DNA from: CAWBOY01 sp963790585
GTDB taxonomy: Bacteria > Planctomycetota > Planctomycetia > Gemmatales > Gemmataceae
DNA: 64,000 nucleotides
Direction of reading: 5' to 3'
Assembly: GCA_963790585.1 (NCBI GenBank)
Contig: CAWBOY010000005.1
Coordinates: forward strand, 124,001 to 188,000
Shown here piece after piece: positions 54,795-64,000 of the stretch. Under the pieces are notes generated by a model. That model was not told the DNA's origin and did no database searches. It saw only the letters and a program-made list of their open reading frames with translations. Within the stretch, counting starts at the first letter, position 1. Every line of letters begins with the position of its first letter. The position numbers and the translations under genes were made by a program.

Positions 54795-55232
54795 ATGAGA
54801 TCCTCGACACTCCCACGTTCTTCCCAGCGATTGATTCTCTGCATACTTGCTGTTGGTTTCGCAGGTCAAACCGTTGGTGCAGCCGAAATGAAAGTTTCTG
54901 TGAATTTTATTGGCGGTCATGACACCGATCCAAAGGACGGTGGACGTCCTGTCGTTCTGATCGCAGCTGCGTTGGAAGTCACACCCGAGGTATTCCGTGA
55001 AGCCTTTAGCGGCGTGACACCAGCTCGAGGAGCACCACCCACCGCGGCGCAGGCAGAACGCAACAAGAGCGCGCTGATGAAAGTGCTCAAGCCACACGGC
55101 GTCACCAACGAACGTCTCGACGAAGTCTCCGATTACTACCGTTATCAATCCGGACGTGGCAAACTTTGGCCCACAACGCCCGCGGAAGCCTATGCCATTG
55201 TGGAGGATGGTAAGGTGAAAAAATTGTTGTGA
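54795..55232 (+). CDS. Small secreted protein of unknown function
   Basis: A 145-residue exported protein starting at 54795, behind TTGAGGA. The signal sequence is SQRLILCILAVGFAGQTVGA, with cleavage likely after GAA. The mature part has a distinctive pattern: VSVNFIGGHDTDPKDGGRPV, TPEVFREAFSGVTPARGAPP, and the C-terminal SDYYRYQSGRGKLWPTTPAE followed by AYAIVEDGKVKKLL. No domain could be named. The region before it (54348-54794) shows only the recombinase-associated remnant. Confidence 0.75.
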   Translation: MRSSTLPRSSQRLILCILAVGFAGQTVGAAEMKVSVNFIGGHDTDPKDGGRPVVLIAAALEVTPEVFREAFSGVTPARGAPPTAAQAERNKSALMKVLKPHGVTNERLDEVSDYYRYQSGRGKLWPTTPAEAYAIVEDGKVKKLL

Positions 55233-55820
55233 CTAAATCAGGCTCAGGATATAGCTCGCCTCCCACGGTAACTGTAGAAGGAATGTCGAAGCTCCGACTT
55301 AGGGTGAATGTAAAGTTCGGGAAAGAGTTGAGGAAGAATGGTGAAATTGGCGCTGTCGAGATTGACTGAAGTGACCAAGGACGATCGGGCTAATGAAGTC
55401 GCCCATTTCCTGAATACCCGCTACGCCGGAGTGGATCGACTCCCATTCATCTGAGGCAACTCGAACACGCACACAAAAAAGCAAGCGATCTTCGAAGCAT
55501 CTCCGCCCGCCCAGGCACTTGAGTCTGTGCGGCGGATCCACTTCGTTTGGGCTCCCACGCACGACAGTTAGCCGAACGTGGCTGAGTACGCGTTGATCTG
55601 CACCACCAGACAATGCCTGTCGCACCAATGTATCGGCAACCTCGCGACGCTCCGATCCGAAATTGCCGCGTGTTAAACCTGCGTCAACGACACACAACCA
55701 GTCGTGGACTGGCCATTCAGCAGCGACAAATGGAATGGTCAAGCTGAAGCAGCTCTACCCGCAAAATTAGTCTGGACGGAACACCATCCCAACTCTCTTG
55801 CACTCTTCAGATCCCCACAG
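55233..55820. other. Intergenic region, no gene supported
   Basis: A 588-base gap. A minus-strand frame of 147 codons (55299-55742) has only a TTG start right after a stop codon and no ribosome site. Its composition is protein-like (VHDWLCVVDAGLTRGNFGSE), so a decayed gene is possible, but no family was recognised. No repeat or promoter was noted. Confidence 0.3.
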
Positions 55821-58800
55821 TTATGGCCTATTAAAATACTCAGTCCTCTCGGCTACGGCCTGCTCGACGGCCAGGAGATCCAACGACGAGTTGATCAAGA
55901 ACGACACGTCCGAGAAGGTCGGTGCCGAGGTCCTGTGTAACAGGTTCGGGACCGCACTCGTTCGAACAAAGGCGGGGGCAGGGAGTGCCGTCTGTGAAAA
56001 GACGGCACTGATGAAGTCATAACGGAAGCTTTCCCCGGGATTCACGGACGTTAGGAATTGATGCGCCACCATCCAGCGATTACTTGTGTTGACCTGGCCT
56101 TCCCAGTAAGCGACTTCCGCAGCATTCGCGGTGCGACCCAAAAGCACAGTGTACACGCGCCGGACAAAATTCGCGCTCTGATCGCTGGTAGCCCCTGGGA
56201 GCGAATTGGCGTAGGCCGTAAAGTACGACGTCCCCAGTAGGTTGTTCATCACCTGGGTCTCGGTCAATCCGGTGTTGAACTGATTCACCAGGCTCGCGAC
56301 ACTTTGCGCGCTTGGTGCCGATCCGATCAAACCTTGGTAGATCTGCACGGCGGCATCAATGCGGAACTCTTGCGATGTCGTCACCGTCTGAATGAATTGC
56401 GAGGTCGTCACGGAGTTCGCTTGTATCGCCGTACCCCAGCCAGCCAGTTCCGCCGCGGTAGGCAGACGATACAAGAAATCCTGGAATGCGTGCCTGATAA
56501 ATGTTTGAGTTTGCGCTGTCACCGTGCTCGCGCTCGACTCAACGGAGACAGGTCCTGGACCAACGATGTTGTCGGCTCGCACTTTGTAATAGTATTTCGT
56601 GCCGTCAGTCAAACCCATGTCCGTGAAGGTCGCCGTTGTGACGCCCGTGATATAAGGCGTCGCCCCCTCACCGCCTGGAGCGGTGCTTCGGTAAATATCG
56701 TAGCTGGTCGCCCCGGGCACCGGTGTCCACGACACGGTTAGTTGTTGGACTCCAGTAACGACGTTTATATTCTGCGGCGATCCTGCGCCTGATTAGTGAT
56801 ACCAGGGATCAAGTTGGGGAAGAAACGAGTTGTTCCATTGCCCGCGGAGGTCTTGGCAACGAGTGTTCCTTCGATGACGCCGCTGTTGAAATTGACGGCG
56901 GCCAACGGTGCCAGGACACTCCCTTCGGCCGCGATATTACTGATCTGTAAACTCGTAGCCTGGTAAAAGTTCCAGACCACGTGTTGCTTGTCGTCACCGT
57001 GGAAATAGATCCCCATATTCTGGAAGACATCCGACGTGCCGGTCACATTAATCACGATTGAGGCATTGTTCCAGGCGTATATGCTGATCGTATTCGTCGC
57101 GGCAAGGGTCGCTCCCGAGATCGTGAAGACATCGAGAGTTGGATCCGACCCGACGAGGGTCAGGATTCCGTACTGGTTAGTGAAGGTGCCGTTCGGGATG
57201 ACAGTGCCCAGGTAAGCCGACTGGATCGATTGATCGATCTGCACGGCGGTAGAATCGAGCCCAGCGTTCTGATGCGCTGTACCGTTCGGGATCGATACGT
57301 GGTTAATTATTCCCGTGCCGCCATAGGAAACATTACCGTTGAGGACGGTTCCGTTGGTGAAAGTTAAGTTCCCACCTACGGAAAGAACGTCGCGCGTGCC
57401 ATTCGAGTTCGTCAAGCCCCCACCGATGCTGACATTGGTCAGAGTGAGGTTGCCACCAAACGCGAGACTGCCGGCGATGTCCGTGTTGCTGATATTGGCA
57501 CTTCCAAAGTCAAAGAGGTTGTAGTTCGTTGCCGCATCGAGTAATTGCCCACTGGAGAGAACAGGCGTTATCGCGATTGTCGTGGAATTGCTAGTAATGT
57601 TGGAGTTAGATTGGTCCGCATGAACGATCGATGCTTTGTTCGTCAGCGGCGTCATACTAACGGTGCGTACGGTGATCAGGAACGTCGGTGTAGCGCCGCT
57701 CGGTATCGTTCCAATCGTCCAGATGTCCTTGCCGGCGCTGTACGAACCCTGGCTTGGCATCACCGAAACGATGGTTAAGCCAGCCGGGATCAGATTAGCG
57801 ACCCATACATTTGTGGCGTCTGGTCCGCTGTTCTTAACCGTAATCGTATAGCTGAACGTGTAGCCGACAACAGGGCTCGCGTTGATGATGGTCTTGGAAG
57901 CCGATGCGCCATCAATGTCATTAACGGTAACGTTGAAGGTGGCAATCGGTTTAATCGCCGCGGCGTACGCATGACTAGCATTCACATAGTAGCTGCCCGG
58001 CGTATTGCCAGCGACGATAGTGCCCGCGGACGTCGACCCGTCCGCCCAAGTGATAGTTGCGCTCAAGTCCTTAATATTGGAATCGGAGCCTGCCGCGTCG
58101 GTGAAGGTGGCAACGATCACCGTGCCCGTGTTGACGCCAGTGGCCACTGGAGGTGGCGTGGCGGTGGTAATCGTCAAACTAGCGTCGCCTACGTTAAAGG
58201 TGCTGATACTCGCACTGGCCGGTGTGATAGTCGGCGCCCCAGCGATGCCTACTTGCACGCTAAAAGTTTGGTTTTTCAGCGCTTCGCGATACGTATACGA
58301 GAGTTGCACGTCGTAGGCGCCGCCTGAGCCGACGATCTGGCCCTGAGCACTCGGTGTGCCGGTCAAGGTAACGCTGGTGCCGTCGCCGAGAGTCACGACT
58401 GCAGCGTAATCGCTGGGCACCGACTGGATAACGATGTCGGTGAAGTGGAAGACATTGACGTTTGTGAACGACTGACCTTCAACAGCCGACGGCGGAGTTA
58501 GCGCGCCGGCTGTAAGGAGGTGGGAGATAACTGTGAAGTTATTCGTGCTGGCAATTGTTTGACTTGTGTTCTCTGTTACCACAACACCGAAGAACTGATT
58601 GTTGAACGGCGCGGCATAAGTGTATGACAGCTGTACGTCGAAGCCATTTCCATTGGCCACGATCTGACCGTTGGGGCCAGGAGTGCCGGTCACTGTTACG
58701 GTGTTACCGTCGCCGAGAGTGACAGCTGCCGAATAATCAGTGGCGTGTGCGTTCGGATCGGCATCCGTAAAATGGAACACCGTGACATTGTGGAATGGTA

Positions 58801-61800
58801 TGGTAGAAATAGCGAACGGAGTGGTCAAAGCGCCCGGAGTCAGCTGAAGATCGTACACCGTAACAGGCAACGTTTGGGCCGTGTAGGACATTCCGCCACG
58901 GCTTGCCGTCGCCGTCACCTGATACGCGGCTTGCCCCGGCAAGGCGTCCGCGTAAGTGTGCGACACTTTTTGAGTTACGCTTTGAGTGAGCACAGCGTCG
59001 TCGTGCATCCCATTGGCGTCGACTTGACCGACCACCCAGGCGCGCTTGCCGCCCAAGTTGCGGATGCCCGCATACTTGTAGTCGGTAGCGGAGTTGTAAT
59101 CGAACGTGATGAAACCGTAGCCAAGGTTTCCCGCCAAGCCAAAGTCGATCTTGGCCTGATCCAGTTCATTGGTGGCACCGCCGCCAGCGTTGGTGACTAT
59201 CAGGTTGCTGACGCTGACTCCAGCGGTGGTCATGCTGGCGTGATAACCTTGCAATGTTGCCCCGAAGTCGTAGCCAACCATGCTTACGCCGTCGATCGCG
59301 AGCAAAGCTTTGCCGTCGACCAAATTAAGGGACACATTATTGCCCGTCGAAGGTGGGACTGTCTGGCTGGTGCCGTCGCCCCACTGGATCTTCCAGGAAC
59401 TAACAGGCGTCGTGTCCGGCTCATTAGCAGCGAGCGTCACCGTGTAGGGTGAGTTTTCGAAAGTGCCTGCCGGGTCTCCAGTGATCGTTGGGGCCGGCGT
59501 CACGCCAAGCACTTGAACGGTCTTGCTGACCGTGTATCCGGTTGGGTTGGGAATGGTGTAACCGGTGACCTGAATCTGTTCGGTCGCCGGGACCTGAGTG
59601 TAGACGTGGGTTGCTTGCGTTTGATTGATGGCGACAGTAGAGGTGGTACCATCGCCCCAGGCGACTAACCATCCCGTGACGCCGTCTCCGCCCGTTGCGT
59701 TGAAGTTGAGAGTGTAGGTCGCTTCTTCCGAAACGCTGGAAGCGGAACCTGCAAGGCTAATCGTCGGTGCCACGGGGTTAACCGTGACGGTCGGTCCCGC
59801 GAGAGAGCTACCGAGGCTGGGGTAGGTGCCGGTTACGTCAGCTGCCTGGACCTGGACATTATAAGTGCCTGCGGTCGCGTAGACATGCGTGGGACTCGGG
59901 TTGTTGCCTGACGCAAAACTGGTAGTGCCATCGCCCCAGTTGATGGTCCACTGCGTGATCGGGTTCGGGTCGGTCGCCGAAAGGTTGAGGCTGAAACTCT
60001 GTCCTTCGGAAACCGTGGAATTGCCATTCCCCGTTGCGCTCAGCTTGGGGGCGACAAACGGGACATCCACGTTCACATCCGTCGGGATGATGGAGATGCT
60101 GCCATCGGCCCATTGACTGAACGCCTGGATCACGAACAGACCGCTGTTGGCGAAGGTGTGGGTAACACTGGTTGCCGCACCACTAACCACGTCGGAATGA
60201 CCGTCTCCCCAGAGGATGTCCCAGTTTAACAGGTTGGCCGCGTTCGGGCCGGCAACCGCCAAGATCAGGGTGTAGAGGGCGCCCTCTATTGCCGTTCCGG
60301 GGCCGTTGATTGAGGTCGTGGTCGGCGCTGCGGGCTGAAGCACAGTGACCTGTTGCGTGACGGAGTATTGGCCTTCGTCGTCGAACGCGGTCGCAACAAT
60401 CGTGTATGTGGTGTTCGCGCTAACGGTAGCAAAGGTGTGCAGTGCGGAAGTCACGGGGCCGTAGACAATGGTATCGGGCGTGCCGTCGCCCCAGCTGACG
60501 TCCCATTGTTGTACCGGGTCGTTGGCCGGCGTGCTGGACGAGAGGCTCAGAGTATAAACGCTGCCGCCATTGATGGTGGGCGTTCCGCTCGCGGTCAAGG
60601 TCGGCGGTGTGTCCGTAATCGTAAGTGTGACGATACCGACATCGGAGGCGCCGGTGTCGAGGGTAACGTCCACCGCGACCTGATAAGTGCCGGCGTGGTC
60701 GATACCGTACTGTTCAAGTTCGGCCCAAGTAAGAGATATTTTGGCGCCGTTTTCTTCCCCAAAGCTGCCGTAGCCGTCGATGTCCCACTGGTAGGAGACA
60801 GCTGTTCGGCCGCTGGGGATGATCGAGCCGCTGGCATCGAGAGAGACGCCTTGACCCTCGGCGAATGGAGCCGGAGTTGCGATAACGGCGACTGGACTGG
60901 CAAAGATGTTGATCGTTTCGACGCTGGTGTAGTTGACACCGTTGGGTTGGCCGGTGACAGAGACAGAGCCGTTCGGCAGCGGCGGGTTAGCCGGGTTGGC
61001 GGTTTGCGGGCCGCAATAAAAATTGAGTGTGTCGGCACCGGACCCGCCGTTGATTGTTACGGGCGATCCGAGGCGGGTGTAGTTCGGATCGTAACCCGAC
61101 ACGTTATAGGTGTTTGTGCCCGGCCCGCCGTTGAGGGTCAGGCTGCCGCCCGGCTCGGTGTTCCAGATGTTGAAGATATTACTGGTAGTTCCGCCGTTGA
61201 TCGTGACTTGGCTGCCGACGCCGGTGTCGCGAACGTCGATGTCGCTGCCGTCGATCGCGTTGATGGTCGTTGGTTGGTTCGGAGACGTTGCTAACACGGT
61301 GATCTGGCCGCTAGCGTTAACGGTCAGCGGCATGCCAACGTTCCGAATCGAAACCAGATCGCTGCCGGCGTTGGTGGTGGTCAGACTATCAACACCAGTA
61401 TATTGGATCGTCGCCACGCGCGGTGGTGGCAACATCTGAGCCACATTGAAAACTGTCATGGTGCCATAACCGGGGCCGGGGCCCCCAGTAGTGATTACGA
61501 CATTGGTGCCAGCGAACAGTACTTGCTGCGGGTCGGAGAGATCCTGGGTTGTACCGGAGCCGTCTAGCAGCCGTTGCAGGTAGGTGAGCTTACCAGAGAC
61601 CGGGTCAACGCCAAAGACGACGGCCGTGTTGCCGGTATTGCCGGTGGCCACCAAGTATTTTTGGTTGTTCGAAAGGGCCAATCCGTAGATGCCGGTCAGC
61701 CCGCGCACGCCGCGTACGCCTTGCTTGACGGTACTCAGATAAGTAAGGGCCCCGGTGGCTGGATCGATGGCGAAGGTGACGATGGCGTTCTGGGCCCGGC

Positions 61801-64000
61801 CAGTCACATAGAGCACGGTCTGGCCGCCGGCGAGGGTGGCGGTGATCATTTCACCGATATTGCCAAGGCCGAGAACACCTGAGGGATCCTGCAATCCCGT
61901 CTGGGCAGTCAGCGTGCCGTCCGCATTCTGCTTGAAGATGGAGATGTACGTGTAGCTACTGGCGGCGCTGGGGGTTGTGTTGCCGACGTACAGGAATGTG
62001 CCACCGCTGGTAGTGATTGCCGTCGCAAACAATGGAGTTGCGAGGTTCCCTTCGAGAACTCTGCCATATCTGTTGTTAGGATCGACTATAAACGTCGTGG
62101 TGCCATCGGCATTCTGCTTTGAGACCGAAATGGCACCGTCGGGCGGGCCTTGGCCGGGGTTATTGGGGTAGAGGAACGTTGGAATAATTTGGTAGACGAA
62201 GCCGTTGGCCGTGACCACGTCCGAGGCAGATCTGCTAAGGTCTTCCTGATTGGCGGAAAAATTCTGAGCGAGATGCCCAGGGGTGGGCACCGAATAACTC
62301 AGCATTTCTCCATAATAGGGAAACGTTCCGGTGCCGGCGGTGTATAGACGGCCCGCTTGGCCAACATACAGCCACTTGCCGTCGGAGCTGATGGTGAGCG
62401 ATCGATTTAGGTCAGTAACGTTGAGCCCAGTGAAGAAGTTGGGAACGTAAACGACATCCTGGATGGTCGTCGTTTGGCCGTTCACCTGGCTGGAAAACAG
62501 GACGCCGTACTTGTAGTCCAGCGTGTAGATCTCGTTGCCGTACTGGACACTTGAGACCATGTCCGCGCCTGCCAGCGGAGTATAGGAACGGACCACACTC
62601 TCGCTATTTCGATTAAAATAGATCAAATGGGATGCCGCATTGCCGCTGCTGTCGAACTCCACGAACCCATCAAGGGGAGCGTTCGTACGGCTGTCATGAG
62701 GGCTGAAAACAATACTTACGCCAGACGGAGTGGTAGTCCAATCGGATACGGTGTAGCCGGGAGTGTAAACATTATTCGCAACTAAGCCTGGGATTAGATC
62801 GAATAAAGAATTGATAGTCGAAGGATTGAACCGGTAGGACGTAATGTTCGCGTAGCCAATTACCAGTGCGAAAGAGTTGGCCGACGTTGCCACAACGCCA
62901 TCTACGGCAACGGGATTGTTATAGGGTTGGCCATCTCCCGGAGAATTTACCGGCTGAAAACCTGCTTGTGTGGTTCCTGCATAAGAGCTTGATGAGGTGT
63001 TCCACGTGTACTGAATGTAGTCGGTAAGGTCATTCGCTGGCGTGACGAACTCGCTCCCGTTATTGATGACGGCATAAGCCAATTGCAGTACGACGCCGCC
63101 GTACGAGTTGTAAATTCCACCATATCCCAAATTATCTGGTACTTTACCTAAGGGCGTGCCGGTTCCGATTCCAACCGATCCGCCGGCCCATACTTCGCGC
63201 AACTGTAGTGCGCCGCCGTTGGCCGTGGTATCGCGGGTAAACCGAACCAGCCCGAAATCGCCAGTGCCATCCACTTGCCCATTAACGCCAGGACGACCGG
63301 GATAGAGAGCCGCCGCCATGATCACGTAGGTTTCTTGCGCGTCGGCGACAACCTTCGCAAGCGCATCCGCAACCCCCGCGATCGATTGGGATAAGTAGTT
63401 GAATGTGACAGGGGTCGAAGCACCCAAAACACCCGTGGCGGCGTCACGTGCAAAGGCGATGACTTGTCCGCCGATACCACCGTCACCCGCGGAGGCACCG
63501 TTAGCGTTCCGGGTCGAGACGAAGAGGTGATAGTTGGTAACGGTAATTGTAGTGGAGCTATAGGAATCCGCAGTGAAATAATAGCCGGTCGGCGCCCATC
63601 CAGGGCTCATGCTCAAAAACGAATTGAACCGGAGTGTTCCGTCGCCGTCACGATTGAAGGTCAGAATGCCGTCCGCACTGGCGACGTAAACGTAGGAGCC
63701 GTCGGGCGACACGGCAACAGCCTGAGCGAAGGCGAGATGTTGCAGACCCCGCAATGTGGAGTCCAGTACCTGGATGAGACCGCTGCCACCGTTTGTTCCC
63801 CCGATCGCGTGGGAATAAACGTCAATTTCGTTATTAGTCGGCGCGACTACGTAAGTGGAGTCCCCGTAGCTTCCGATGGCCTCGGGTACACCGCCCACGT
63901 TTGACTTACTCTGCAACCCGATAGTGCTTTGGTTCAGAGTCGTCGTTGCGGCATAAGAGAGGACATCCTGCCCCTCCTGGATCGTCGTCTGCGGCTTGTC
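55821..64000 (-). CDS. Giant secreted multidomain protein, C-terminal 2,700 residues (frameshifted near 56783)
   Basis: Open from the window edge (reading TTIQEGQDVLSYAATTTLNQ) to the stop at 55821; the start is outside. Order by position: about 63900-61450, beta-propeller of lactonase/YVTN type (VAVSPDGSYVYVAS); 61260-61010, Gly/Asn/Thr repeats; 60905-58960, PKD-like repeats with five WxxxWGDG boxes; 58750-57900, further beta modules; 57880-57550, DUF11 (TITVKNSGPDATNVWV); 57540-56800, choice-of-anchor A domain (NYNLFDFGSANISNTDIAGS); 56760-56520, fibronectin type III; 56500-55830, DUF4214 (FLYRLPTAAELAGWG, VYTVLLGRTANAAEVAYW). One base is missing near 56783; repair gives NQAQGSPQNINVVTGVQQLT. 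Probably a surface or matrix protein. Confidence 0.85.

Noticed and set aside
55299..55742. 147-codon minus-strand ORF
   Set aside because: Only a TTG start directly after a stop, no ribosome site and no recognised family. Left as unassigned gap.
63464..63904. 146-codon plus-strand frame opposite the giant gene, and others in 57339-61294
   Set aside because: Shadow frames; the minus strand has continuous beta-propeller and PKD coding.

Overview
The window looks like a piece of a planctomycete chromosome, most likely family Gemmataceae or a close relative. The grounds are a DUF1549/DUF1553 plus DUF1501 gene pair, Uma2-type proteins, two groEL genes, secreted WD40, PKD, DUF4214 and choice-of-anchor proteins, and many palindromic intergenic repeats at gene ends. 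No rRNA, tRNA or CRISPR array was seen.

Layout. 1-703: a GAF-domain gene cut by the window edge and a small lipoprotein. 1185-7502 (+): a chaperone block, groEL1-groES-groEL2-dnaJ-grpE, then an FmdB-type zinc ribbon and yacG, closed by a rho-independent terminator. 7596-11462 (-): accC, accB, an Xaa-Pro peptidase and an inositol-phosphatase-like gene. 11589-12925 (+): tandem Uma2 genes. 13046-17065 (+): a consensus promoter, a long NfeD, a short NfeD and floA, a membrane-microdomain operon. 17218-26791: a proline-rich membrane protein, a hydroxyacid dehydrogenase, an S55 peptidase, secreted proteins and an esterase.

26978-38572 (-): a SWIM zinc-finger gene and a SNF2 helicase, which probably once formed one operon, now separated by an 8 kb island of nested mobile elements. 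An IS4-type element (29526-35869) carries an IS701-type element at its left tip, an IS630-type element inside its transposase gene, an ISAs1-type element inside that IS630, and a group II intron inside its right terminal repeat. Each insertion can be removed to the base. A second, nearly identical IS630 copy lies at 53200-54347.

38684-46595: a pseudopilin-like protein, a BNR/Ycf48-like protein, the DUF1549/DUF1553 and DUF1501 pair, a WD40 protein and an aquaporin. 46956-51236 (+): an XPB-type helicase, an 84-residue protein and a helicase-associated protein, likely one DNA-transaction module. 51399-55232: a short-chain dehydrogenase-like epimerase, small secreted or membrane proteins, IS630 copy 2 and a recombinase-associated remnant. 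55821-64000 (-): the 3' part of a giant secreted multidomain protein that continues past the window.

Fifteen or so single or double base indels break otherwise intact genes, including groEL1, groEL2 and grpE. So many breaks in housekeeping genes suggest sequence or assembly error rather than gene death. Such genes are given here with their reconstructed extents.
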